Source of the DNA: JBAYST01 sp041676005
GTDB taxonomy: Bacteria; Bacillota_I; Bacilli_A; RFN20; CAG-826
Assembly (NCBI GenBank): GCA_041676005.1
Contig: JBAYST010000001.1
Location: 1 to 41,656 of the forward strand
Direction of reading: 5' to 3'
Length of the DNA: 41,656 nucleotides
The stretch's first letter is position 1, and each line of letters begins with the position of its first letter. Shown here piece by piece: positions 22,078-30,790 of this stretch. The position numbers and the translations under genes are program-made. A model generated the notes under the pieces. It had not been told where the DNA came from. It did not search any database and saw nothing but the letters and a program-made list of their open reading frames with translations.

Positions 22078-24161
22078 ATCGTCTCTCCGATTCCCCAAAT
22101 GATGACAGCGCTCACACTGATGAAAAAGAAAGGAAGAGCGATTCGATAACTTTTAGAACCGATGTATTTAAGTTCAACTCGATAAGTACCTTTTTTAGCA
22201 GAAAAACTAACTAGTGCATCAATATTTTGAACTTCTCCGAAGTAAACTAATTCATCTGTGTCTAAGGCGTAACATTTAACCTCATAGCCATCATAATAAA
22301 TTTGCGGAATTTGAACTAGAGCCGTGTCTGAGGTAATGTCCGCGATAAATGTCGCGTCAGGACTATTCATGTTTGTAATTTGAAATGTTCCTTCACCAAG
22401 AAGAAAGGCAGGAGTGAGATAACTCTCTTTATCATATGCAAAATCGTGATTCGTTGTGATCATCGTTCTAATTAGAGGATATAAAGAAGAAGCGTATTCA
22501 CTCGTATATGAAGAATCATAAAAGATGATTGGAACATATTCATTATTCCACCCGACACGCGTTACATTCATTAACGAAGCTTCACTTGGCTCTTTTGACA
22601 TTGAAAATCCATTCAAATTCCAAAGTCTTTTATCCATTGAAGGTAAAGAAACAATATAGAGCAAACAGGCAAAAACAAGCGTGACTTGTTGGACTTTTTT
22701 CCGATGAGCCCAAGGTTTTAAAACGATGAACAATAAGATAATTACACCAAAACCGAAAATTCCAAAAAAGCGGAAAGGAAATTGTGCGTTTAAAAAAATC
22801 TCAGGTACATAATTCCAAATCGTCGCTGTTGTGATAAGTAAAAAGATAATGATTAAAAAGATCAGAAGAATATAGTTCTCGGGACTTTTAAGAGTTTCTT
22901 TAACTTCTCTTTTCCAGGGAGAAATTATAAGCTCCTCTTTTGGTGTTAATTCAAAAGCGATCAGAAGAATATAAAAGAGTGCTGTCCCGATATAAACTTC
23001 TTCACGCCTCGTGATTAAAAGTGGTATTGCGAGTAAAGCCGTCGCGATGATAAATGCCCAAAACTTAAAAGGGCGTTTCTTTTCTCCAAGAAGGAGAATA
23101 AAAACCGCAGATAAAGAACAGCCAATAAAACAAAGGACATCAATTAACCAAGTGGTTGGAGTTTCTCCGCCTGCGTTTCTCCCCATTTCTATCCAATTTG
23201 TGAGCCAAGAACTATAGAAGAATCCAGAAAACTTCAAGCTATAAGGAAGGTAGCTGATTAGATGTGGGACATTAGTCCACATCACAATCGGATCAGAGAT
23301 TCGATAAATTCCACTTCCTGTTGCTTCAAACATTGGGAAAAGATAAAAAGAAACCATTCCTAAGATCAAAATCAAGGAAATAAAGACAGAAATCGCTTTC
23401 TTTTTATTTGTAAAAACTAGTTTCAATCCTTTCCAGGAAAATAAAATGTATGCTCCTGCTAAAACACAACCGACTAGAGCACTAAAAGGATGAGAGAGCA
23501 AAAGCAAAGCGACCGCCAAAATGGTTTGAATGTAAGCCGAGATACGAAATTCTTTGTCGTGAAGGATTTTATAGATGCCTAAAAATAGCAAAGGATAAAA
23601 AGCAAACGCGAATCCTTCATTGAATGCGGCCCGATAAAGGAAATTGAGAATTCGATATGGGAAAAAGCAGTATGCAATAGCACCAACTAAGGCAAATAAC
23701 TTATTATTTGTGATTTCTTTACCGAGATGATACATCCAAATACCCGAAACAAAGACGCTTAAAATTGTAAAGAATTCCAAACTTCGAGATAAAGTCGTCG
23801 AAAAAATGATTTTAAAGAAGACGACTAGATAATGTGGAAAAGGAGCATAAAAAAGATATATATTCGGAGATAAAGAACCAAGCAATATATGAGAAGGTCC
23901 ACTCATCCAATGTCCGGAAGTGATTCGCGCATATAAATCATAAGTGTAATTCAAATGCCAAATAGCATCGTCACCGTTGATATAACCATCAATCCGAAAG
24001 AAGATTACATAAGGAATAATAGAAGCTGCAAGAATGGCTAAATATGGCCAAATCCAAGAAAGGAAAGAAAGAACTTTTTTCGCTTCAAAAATGTTTTTGA
24101 AATGAAAGCCTGTTTTCTTTGTGTTTTCAGATTGGATGTTTTTCTTATTAGCCGATTTCAT
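22029..24161 (-). CDS. Large polytopic membrane protein, PTPS-related / GT-C-like
   Basis: A 710-residue membrane protein from ATG 24161 (a TTG at 24179 would add six residues). It has about 12-13 hydrophobic segments. After TM1 comes 'INGDDAIWHLNYTYDLYARI', with an acidic pair in the first outside loop, as in GT-C fold glycosyltransferases and the '6-pyruvoyl-tetrahydropterin synthase-related' membrane family (PF10131-type), to which this seems closest; the name is historical and does not imply PTPS activity. The C-terminal about 170 residues before the last TM look like a beta-rich extracytoplasmic domain. Likely role: sugar transfer from a lipid-linked donor at the outer face. A minus-strand TATAAT lies at 24191-24196. 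It converges on the antiporter fragment. Confidence 0.72.
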   Translation of the reverse strand: MKSANKKNIQSENTKKTGFHFKNIFEAKKVLSFLSWIWPYLAILAASIIPYVIFFRIDGYINGDDAIWHLNYTYDLYARITSGHWMSGPSHILLGSLSPNIYLFYAPFPHYLVVFFKIIFSTTLSRSLEFFTILSVFVSGIWMYHLGKEITNNKLFALVGAIAYCFFPYRILNFLYRAAFNEGFAFAFYPLLFLGIYKILHDKEFRISAYIQTILAVALLLLSHPFSALVGCVLAGAYILFSWKGLKLVFTNKKKAISVFISLILILGMVSFYLFPMFEATGSGIYRISDPIVMWTNVPHLISYLPYSLKFSGFFYSSWLTNWIEMGRNAGGETPTTWLIDVLCFIGCSLSAVFILLLGEKKRPFKFWAFIIATALLAIPLLITRREEVYIGTALFYILLIAFELTPKEELIISPWKREVKETLKSPENYILLIFLIIIFLLITTATIWNYVPEIFLNAQFPFRFFGIFGFGVIILLFIVLKPWAHRKKVQQVTLVFACLLYIVSLPSMDKRLWNLNGFSMSKEPSEASLMNVTRVGWNNEYVPIIFYDSSYTSEYASSLYPLIRTMITTNHDFAYDKESYLTPAFLLGEGTFQITNMNSPDATFIADITSDTALVQIPQIYYDGYEVKCYALDTDELVYFGEVQNIDALVSFSAKKGTYRVELKYIGSKSYRIALPFFFISVSAVIIWGIGETIYAKKKKRKTNLLVSK

Positions 24162-24190
24162 AAAATTGTAAATTTTCAAGTCTAATAAAT

Positions 24191-24213
24191 ATTATATTAC
24201 TTTTACGAAAGTA
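24191..24213 (-). promoter_or_regulatory. -10 box with inverted repeat (possible operator)
   Basis: Minus-strand TATAAT (24191-24196). Immediately upstream a perfect TACTTT-4 nt-AAAGTA inverted repeat (24198-24213) fills the -35/-10 spacer, a usual repressor position. -35 is weak. Confidence 0.5.
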
Positions 24214-24424
24214 TCCTTCAGAAAAAGTGAAAAAAAGAGAAAAGATATTTGGCCGGGCTCTTTAAAGTTAATTAGCCACTTCTTGATTTCGTCTCTTTTC
24301 TATTTTATCAGCACTTATTTGTATTTAAATTTTGGCACTTTCTCACAAGCGCGCTCAAATTAAGACATTTATTTTTCAAAAAGTTTGCTTTTTGATTGAT
24401 ATCTGAAGCAGAACAAAAAAAGTT

Positions 24425-24433
24425 TGCTATAAT
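24425..24433 (+). promoter_or_regulatory. Extended -10 promoter of the ABC exporter genes
   Basis: TGCTATAAT is a perfect extended -10 (TGn then TATAAT). The first ABC gene starts 24 bases further on. The rest of the 24180-24457 gap is AT-rich and shows no gene. Confidence 0.7.
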
Positions 24434-24457
24434 GATGAACAGGTCATTTGATAAACT

Positions 24458-26251
24458 ATGAAAAAATACTTCAAAATGATGTGGGAGATGATCGAGGGAC
24501 ACCGGTTCCTTTATTTTTTCTTTTTCTTTTTGCAATTTGTCACTGTCATCTTAATGGTTCTTTCGGCTTTTACGGCAAAAATCTTATCCGATACGATTTC
24601 TGGAGATGTCTTTGTTCCCTTAAAACTAGGAATGATTGGAGGATGGATTGTCAATCTCTATGGCGGACCTGAGTTTTTGACTAATAATATGTGGATGTTT
24701 GCAATCATTTACGTTTCACTTGCGCTAATCGGAGGCCTCTTAAATTTTTTAAGAGTCATCATCCGTTCTTATCTTTCTTCAAATATTGGCAAATCAATGG
24801 AGTTGAAACTTTTTCAACATGTTGAAAGACTTTCATATTCATATTTAAAAAAGTGGAAATCAGGCGATATCATTCAAACATGTACACGTGATGAAAGGGT
24901 ATTGCGAAGATTTGTCGTCATGCAGACAACGATGATTACCTATACCTTTTTTATCGTTACAATTTCCTTCCTTGTCCTCTTATCTTTATCATGGAAACTC
25001 GCACTTGTTTCGATGGTGATGATGCCGGTCTTGTTTATCTATTCTTTTTTCGTTATTAAAGAAGTGCGAAAAAGATATCGTGCGACAGATGATTCTGAAA
25101 GTGATGTCACTTCAAAAATTGAAGAAAATCTCAATGCAGTCAGGATCGTTAAAGCCTATAATAACGAAAAGCACGAAATTGAAGATTTTGAAAAATATCT
25201 TAAAGCTTATCAAGGAAAATATAGGCACTGGCGAAAATTATCTGCTTTCTTTTTCTCTTCGAGTGATATTTTTGTCTTCGGGCAAATTCTCATCACTTTG
25301 CTTTTTGGCGTCTATTTAGCCGTTATCAAGGAAGTCTCTATCGGAACATTTATTTTAGGAACAACATTTTCATCAATGATGGTTTGGCCCTTAAGAGATG
25401 TTGCAACGATTTTAAGTGATGGAGCTAGAGCGATTGTCTCAATCGACCGGATGAATTTAATTTTAGAACAACCTCTTGAAGATATCGACACTGGTGAAAA
25501 ACCTCAGATCAAAGGTGAAATTGAATTCGAGCACGTCTACTTTAAATACGATGACGGAACCGCCAATGTTTTAAACGATATTTCACTTAAGATAAATCCT
25601 GGCGAAACCATTGCGATCATGGGTAAAACCGGAAGTGGAAAAACAACGATCACTCAACTTCTCACTCGCCTATATGAAACAAGCGGTGGAGAGATTAAAA
25701 TCGATGGGATGAATATCAGTTCAATCGCTAAAAAACATCTTCGAGAAAATGTCTCTTGTGTCTTACAAGAACCATTCCTATTTTCGAAGTCAATTATGAA
25801 TAATATTCGAATTTCCGCGCAAAACATCGATGAAAACAAGATTTTTGCAGCTTCTCGGGTTGCTTCGATCGATGAAGACATTCGAAATTTCGCCGATGGA
25901 TACGAGACTGAAGTTGGGGAAAACGGAGTGACTCTTTCAGGAGGACAAAAACAGAGAATTGCTATTGCGCGCTCACTTATTAACGATGCTCCAATTCTCA
26001 TTTTTGATGACTCTTTAAGTGCGGTCGATACTGATACGGATATTAAAATTAGAGATGCTTTAGCAAAACGAAATAAAGAGAAAATGACGACCACAATTAT
26101 CATTACTCACCGTGTTTCTACCGCTTACGAGGCCGATCGAATCATCGTTTTAGAAGAGGGGAAAATCGTTCAAGAAGGAAAACACGATGAGCTCGTAAAA
26201 CAAAGTGGTTTATATAAAAGAATTTATGACATTCAAACGCGAATGGTTTAA
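24458..26251 (+). CDS. ABC exporter half-transporter, subunit 1 (degenerate Walker B)
   Basis: A 597-residue type IV (exporter) ABC half-transporter: N-terminal six-TM domain to about residue 330, then an ATPase domain. Walker A is GKTGSGKT at about 389-396; the ABC signature is canonical (LSGGQKQR, about 491-498); Walker B is 'ILIFDDSLSAVD', where the catalytic Glu is replaced by Asp. The partner gene 14 bases downstream has the opposite combination, so the two form a heterodimer with one degenerate and one active ATP site (BmrCD/LmrCD/TM287-288 type). Substrate is not shown: lipid, drug or peptide are all possible. The gene starts at ATG 24458 with no clear Shine-Dalgarno. Confidence 0.93.
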   Translation: MKKYFKMMWEMIEGHRFLYFFFFFLQFVTVILMVLSAFTAKILSDTISGDVFVPLKLGMIGGWIVNLYGGPEFLTNNMWMFAIIYVSLALIGGLLNFLRVIIRSYLSSNIGKSMELKLFQHVERLSYSYLKKWKSGDIIQTCTRDERVLRRFVVMQTTMITYTFFIVTISFLVLLSLSWKLALVSMVMMPVLFIYSFFVIKEVRKRYRATDDSESDVTSKIEENLNAVRIVKAYNNEKHEIEDFEKYLKAYQGKYRHWRKLSAFFFSSSDIFVFGQILITLLFGVYLAVIKEVSIGTFILGTTFSSMMVWPLRDVATILSDGARAIVSIDRMNLILEQPLEDIDTGEKPQIKGEIEFEHVYFKYDDGTANVLNDISLKINPGETIAIMGKTGSGKTTITQLLTRLYETSGGEIKIDGMNISSIAKKHLRENVSCVLQEPFLFSKSIMNNIRISAQNIDENKIFAASRVASIDEDIRNFADGYETEVGENGVTLSGGQKQRIAIARSLINDAPILIFDDSLSAVDTDTDIKIRDALAKRNKEKMTTTIIITHRVSTAYEADRIIVLEEGKIVQEGKHDELVKQSGLYKRIYDIQTRMV

Positions 26252-26265
26252 GGAAAGGGGGAACG

Positions 26266-28197
26266 ATGGCGACATTTTCATTTAAAGAAGAAGCAATCCC
26301 AAAGAAATTGAATTTTTCTGTTTGGTTTAAGATGCTTAAATATGTCAAAAATCGCTGGTATCTCCTCCTCATTTTAATTTTGACAATGCTTGTCACGGCC
26401 TTTTATGATTCTTCGTTTACACCACTTATGAATGCATCTTTAATCAAGGCTATTTCTTTAGCAAGCAGCACTGACATCAGTGATTTAATCATTCCTGTTA
26501 AATTAATTTTCGGAATTGAATTTCAGGTCAATTTCTTATGGTATTCTCTGATTTTCATCTTTGGCGTCATTTTGCGTTCAGGGATGATATTCGTCACCTT
26601 TTATACGACTAACCTGTTAGATATGTATGTGATGACTGCGCTAAGAAGAGATAGTTTTAAAAAAGTTCAGGAATTATCATTTTCTTACTTTGATCGCACA
26701 CCAAGTGGTTGGCTTATCGCTAGAATGCAAAACGACTGCAGTGACATTGGGGAAATGATTTCCTGGGGTTTGATCAGAATTGTTTGGACGTTTGCTGATT
26801 TAATTCTCACTGTCATTTCAATGTTCACTCTTTCAGTAGAACTCTCCCTTGTGATTTTGATGTTAGCGCCGATCTTGATCATCTTTGTTCCGATCATTCA
26901 AAAACAGATTTTAAAATTACATCGGATTGCTCGTAATGCTTATTCTAACTTTGTTAGATGGCTTGCAGAAATGATCAATGGGGCAAAGACAATCAAAACT
27001 CTATCAATCGAAGATAGTGTTTATGAAGAAGCCGTTGAAGTTTCTAGTGATATTCAAAAGAAACGTTTCAGAGCGAGTTTTCCTAACGCTATTTTAATCC
27101 CAATAATTTCAATTACATCCGCGATTACAAGTGGTTTAATCGTCGTTTTCGGAACATATGTTTTTAATTTACAAATCGACGCAACCTCAATATATTTATT
27201 CACTGCATTCATTTCTTTTGTCTCTTCAATCTATCACCCAATTCAAGATTTTTCGGAAACTTTCTCAGACTTCATGGCGACGCAGGCAAGTGTCGAAAAA
27301 GTTCTGCTTTTAATTAACGCTAAGCCCGAGATTGTCGATAGCCAAAAAGTGATTGAAAAATATGGAGATTTATTCAATAACAAAAAAGAAAATTTTGAAC
27401 CGATTAAAGGCAAAATTGAATTCAAAAATATCTCCTTTAGTTATATTGCTCCTAACGAGGTCATACATGGAATTAATTTAAAAATCAAAAAGGGAGAAAA
27501 AATCGCGATTGTCGGAGAGACCGGAAGTGGAAAGACGACAATGGTCAATCTGTTGTGTCGATTTTATGAACCGACAAACGGCGAATTATTAATCGATGAT
27601 GTTGAATATCGGACTCGAAGTGTCGGATGGCTAAGAAGTAATATCGGTTACGTTCAACAAGATCCTTTTGTCTTTAATGGAACATATAAAGATAATATTC
27701 GTTATGGCAAGCTCGATGCGAGCGATGAAGAGATTATCAAAGCTGCTAAAATTGTTGGGATTCACGAATTCATCAAAGGACAAATAAACGGTTATGAAAC
27801 GCTATTAGAAGACGGCGGAAATCAATTGTCAGTTGGGCAAAAACAATTGCTTTCTTTTGCGCGAGCTATCATCCGTGATCCCGCGATTATGATTTTAGAT
27901 GAAGCGACCTCTTCAATTGACACTGAAACCGAAGCGGCAATTCAATCTACGGTCAATAAAATTTTAAAAGACCGAACTTCTATCATCATCGCTCATCGTC
28001 TTTCGACAATTGTCGATGCGGATCGAATCATTTTGATGAGCAATGGAAAAATCGTCGAGGAAGGTTCACATAAACAACTAATTGAAAAAAACGGGATGTA
28101 TCACCATCTTTATATGAATCAATTCAAAGAGCTCGATATCGATAGTCAAATCTCTCAATACGAAACTCAGATCGAAGGCAAAAACATTAAAATTTAA
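26266..28197 (+). CDS. ABC exporter half-transporter, subunit 2 (consensus Walker B, degenerate signature)
   Basis: A 643-residue partner of the preceding gene. Six TM segments to about residue 340, then an ATPase domain with Walker A GETGSGKTT (about 416-424), signature LSVGQKQLLSF (Gly to Val compared with LSGGQ) and Walker B 'IMILDEATSSIDTE' with the catalytic Glu. Combined with subunit 1, the Walker B Glu here faces the intact LSGGQ of the partner (active site), and this LSVGQ faces the partner's Asp (degenerate site). AAGGGGG precedes the ATG. The C-terminus has an about 30-residue polar extension. A terminator follows directly, so the exporter is a two-gene operon. Confidence 0.93.
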   Translation: MATFSFKEEAIPKKLNFSVWFKMLKYVKNRWYLLLILILTMLVTAFYDSSFTPLMNASLIKAISLASSTDISDLIIPVKLIFGIEFQVNFLWYSLIFIFGVILRSGMIFVTFYTTNLLDMYVMTALRRDSFKKVQELSFSYFDRTPSGWLIARMQNDCSDIGEMISWGLIRIVWTFADLILTVISMFTLSVELSLVILMLAPILIIFVPIIQKQILKLHRIARNAYSNFVRWLAEMINGAKTIKTLSIEDSVYEEAVEVSSDIQKKRFRASFPNAILIPIISITSAITSGLIVVFGTYVFNLQIDATSIYLFTAFISFVSSIYHPIQDFSETFSDFMATQASVEKVLLLINAKPEIVDSQKVIEKYGDLFNNKKENFEPIKGKIEFKNISFSYIAPNEVIHGINLKIKKGEKIAIVGETGSGKTTMVNLLCRFYEPTNGELLIDDVEYRTRSVGWLRSNIGYVQQDPFVFNGTYKDNIRYGKLDASDEEIIKAAKIVGIHEFIKGQINGYETLLEDGGNQLSVGQKQLLSFARAIIRDPAIMILDEATSSIDTETEAAIQSTVNKILKDRTSIIIAHRLSTIVDADRIILMSNGKIVEEGSHKQLIEKNGMYHHLYMNQFKELDIDSQISQYETQIEGKNIKI

Positions 28198-28200
28198 AAG

Positions 28201-28236
28201 AAAAACTCTAGATTTACAAGGTCTAGAGTTTTTTTG
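28201..28236. terminator. Bidirectional terminator between ABC operon and cdr
   Basis: AACTCTAGA (28204-28212) pairs with TCTAGAGTT (28222-28230), flanked by A5 and T7 tracts. It serves both converging units. Confidence 0.85.
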
Positions 28237-28242
28237 CTGTTT

Positions 28243-29895
28243 CTATTTGTTTTTCAATAATCGCAGATGATTTGCAATGCTCACATAACCACCCGCAAGA
28301 TTTTTAACGTCCTTGAATCCTTCGTTTAATAAGATATTTTGGACTGCGTTAGATGTCCATCCACTAAGGCAACAGACGATAATTTCTGCATCTTTATCAA
28401 GTTTAGTCAAATTATCTCTAACATACATCTGGGGAATATTAATCGCTTCATCAAGATGCGATTGAAGAAAGGCAATCGGAGAACGGATATCAAGAATCAC
28501 TCTTTTCGTTTGTCCGGGCCGAAGTAACTCCTTTGCTGAGATGAGTTTGCGATTTTTCTTTAAGGCATTTTCTAAAATCATCCCGGTGTAATTGATCGGA
28601 TCTCGAGCAGTAGCAAACGGTGGAGAATAGGCTAGATCCATATCTTCTAAGTCGCTTGCTTTTCCTTTTAAAGTCATTGTTGTAGCGATGATATCGATGC
28701 GTTTATCGACTCCTTCATGACCGACGATCTGTGCTCCGATAATCGTTCCATCTTTTAGACTCAGGGCTTTGATAATCATATCTTGACCACCCATGAAATG
28801 AGGGCGATCAGGTTTTGTGTGAGTGATGACCAAATAATCTAATCCTTCTTTAAGTGCTTGTTTTTCAGTTTTCCCTGTCTGTCCGATACTCAGATCGAAA
28901 ACTTTAAAAATTGCTGTTCCAAGAACGCCTTTAAATATTACCTTTCCGCCTGTGATATTGTCACCGACAATTCGGCCGGTTTTATTAGCAGTCGAACCTA
29001 GTGGAAGGTATAAAGGTTTTTTATCAATCATATGCCACGCTTCCATGCAATCGCCAGCAGCGTAGATATCTTTGATATTGGTTTCTAAATATTCATTTAC
29101 TTTAATCGCTTTAGAATCCCCTAAAACAATTCCGGCTTCACTTGCAATCTCAGTGTTTGGTTTAACTCCAATGGCGACTAGGACCAATTCACTCGGAGAT
29201 TCGTGTTCTTTTTCACCCTGATGAAAAGTGATTGATGTCGGTGTGATTTTTTTCACATCAACTCCAGTGAAAATTTTAATTCCAATCGTTTCTAAATAAG
29301 AACGAACATACTGTGCCATTTCTTCATCTAAATTCGGAATAATCTGTTCCATTTTTTCTAAAAGTGTCACTTTCATTCCTCTTTTGGTGAAACTATCGAC
29401 TAGTTCTACTCCGACATAACCACTGCCGATCACCGTCACATTTTCAACTTTATGAGTTTTAAGATAGTCATCGATTTTAAACATATCTTCAATAGTCCGA
29501 AGCGAGAAAACGTGAGGTAAAGTCGCTCCTTCAACAAGAAGGTCACGAGCCCTCGCTCCTGTTGCGATAACTAATTTGTCATATTGGTCGGTGAATTTTT
29601 CACCGGTTTTTAAATCTTTGACTAAAATCGTTTTGGTTTTGGGATCGATTTTTTCGACTTCGTGTTCGGTCTTGATATAAATTTCATGAGCGAGTTCGAA
29701 ATAACCGCTTTCGCGAGGAGTGAGTTCTGAACTTTTTTCGACTTCCCCGCTTAAATAAAAAGGCATTCCACATCCTGAATAAGAAATGTGTTTTCCTTTG
29801 TCATATATTACAATTTCGGCTTTCTCATCATTTCTTCGCGCTTTCATCGCAGCAGAAGTTCCGCCCGCGACAGCGCCAATTACAATTATTCTCAT
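28243..29895 (-). CDS. cdr: CoA-disulfide reductase with C-terminal rhodanese domain
   Basis: A 550-residue flavoprotein from ATG 29895 (AAGGAG ten bases upstream; the ATG at 29919 lies before that Shine-Dalgarno). N-terminal FAD motif 'VIGAVAGGTSAAMKARR'; single redox-active Cys42 in 'SYSGCGMPFYLSG', as in CoA-disulfide reductases and NADH peroxidases; second dinucleotide site 'VTVIGSGYVGVELVDSF'; FAD-binding 'IYAAGDCMEA'. After about residue 450 a rhodanese domain carries 'VCCLSGWTSNA' with the persulfide Cys. Such fusions reduce CoA disulfide, polysulfide or CoA-persulfide with NAD(P)H, giving a role in thiol redox balance or sulfur metabolism. Fits an anaerobic lifestyle. Exact substrate not determinable. 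Confidence 0.92.
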   Translation of the reverse strand: MRIIVIGAVAGGTSAAMKARRNDEKAEIVIYDKGKHISYSGCGMPFYLSGEVEKSSELTPRESGYFELAHEIYIKTEHEVEKIDPKTKTILVKDLKTGEKFTDQYDKLVIATGARARDLLVEGATLPHVFSLRTIEDMFKIDDYLKTHKVENVTVIGSGYVGVELVDSFTKRGMKVTLLEKMEQIIPNLDEEMAQYVRSYLETIGIKIFTGVDVKKITPTSITFHQGEKEHESPSELVLVAIGVKPNTEIASEAGIVLGDSKAIKVNEYLETNIKDIYAAGDCMEAWHMIDKKPLYLPLGSTANKTGRIVGDNITGGKVIFKGVLGTAIFKVFDLSIGQTGKTEKQALKEGLDYLVITHTKPDRPHFMGGQDMIIKALSLKDGTIIGAQIVGHEGVDKRIDIIATTMTLKGKASDLEDMDLAYSPPFATARDPINYTGMILENALKKNRKLISAKELLRPGQTKRVILDIRSPIAFLQSHLDEAINIPQMYVRDNLTKLDKDAEIIVCCLSGWTSNAVQNILLNEGFKDVKNLAGGYVSIANHLRLLKNK

Positions 29896-29984
29896 CTTTT
29901 TGTAACTCCTTATACTCATTGTATAACTATTTAAATCATGATGAAAAGACTTTGCTTATAAAGGTGATAGAGAAAAATAAAAAC

Positions 29985-30004
29985 GACTCTCATTTTTGAG
30001 AGTC
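29985..30004 (-). terminator. Terminator overlapping the acyltransferase stop
   Basis: GACTCTCA, four-base loop, TGAGAGTC, followed on the minus strand by CGTTTTTATTTTT. The stem includes the last codons and stop of the acyltransferase gene. Confidence 0.8.
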
Positions 30005-30790
30005 TGTTTTTTCTTTGATGTATTGGATGTATTCGTATTGTTTGATCGATGTGGAGCGTTCAATCATCGCCTGATAGATTTCATCCCGGAGTTTTTGCTT
30101 AGCAAGTTGCGGCTTTAAATTTTGATCTGGATAAAACGGACCATCTAGATAAGCGATGATTTTTGGTCTTTTAGAAAGAGCGAATATTCCTCTTCTTTTA
30201 TGATAAGTAGTCGTGAGGGCAAAAGATGGCACATTTAGGCTAATTGGGAATCTAAAAGATTCATTTTCAAAAGGACGGATTTTTGTATAATAAGGCCAGA
30301 TGTGCTTTTCAGGATAAATCATCACCGAAGACTTCTTATTTATTCTCGTTTTTAAACATGTGATAAAATCGACTTTTTCCGCGAAGGTTTCCCCTAAAGG
30401 TATCGCACCTAACATCGTGATAAAAGTTCTAATGCCTTTAATCGAAAGAGCTTCTCGTCCAACGACGACATAATTCTTTTTAAATGCTTTTAGTAAATTT
30501 GGTTGAAATGCATCTGACATCGATCCGGTGTGATTACCATAGATGAAATAACCAGTTCCTTTTGCCTTTTTGATCACTTTACGGTTTTCGATTTTGCCGA
30601 GGTAATAAATTTTCATAATCATCCAGATGAGAGGTTTTGCAAAAACAAAATAAGCGAAAAAACTGCCAATCCGATAAAAGACATTTTTCCGGATATATTT
30701 AAAATTATCCGGTAAATGTTTTGCTTCTACTTTAGCAGAAGCAAAATCATCGTTTAATTCATCGCGGTAATAAATTATTTTCTTTTTCAT
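29990..30790 (-). CDS. 1-acylglycerol-3-phosphate-type acyltransferase (PlsC-like)
   Basis: A 266-residue acyltransferase from ATG 30790 (an upstream start at 30844 would overlap the preceding gene more deeply). Motif I is GNHTGSMSDAF (the catalytic NHx4D His and Asp), and the later block 'IYPEKHIWPYYTKIRPF' replaces the common FPEG, as in a Bacillota subgroup with YPEQxxWW. One membrane helix near the N-terminus ('FFAYFVFAKPLIWMIM') anchors it. It probably transfers an acyl chain to a lysophospholipid or glycolipid. The gene overlaps the upstream glycosyltransferase by 32 bases, so the two are coupled, and a glycolipid-making pair is inferred. Confidence 0.85.
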   Translation of the reverse strand: MKKKIIYYRDELNDDFASAKVEAKHLPDNFKYIRKNVFYRIGSFFAYFVFAKPLIWMIMKIYYLGKIENRKVIKKAKGTGYFIYGNHTGSMSDAFQPNLLKAFKKNYVVVGREALSIKGIRTFITMLGAIPLGETFAEKVDFITCLKTRINKKSSVMIYPEKHIWPYYTKIRPFENESFRFPISLNVPSFALTTTYHKRRGIFALSKRPKIIAYLDGPFYPDQNLKPQLAKQKLRDEIYQAMIERSTSIKQYEYIQYIKEKTDSQK

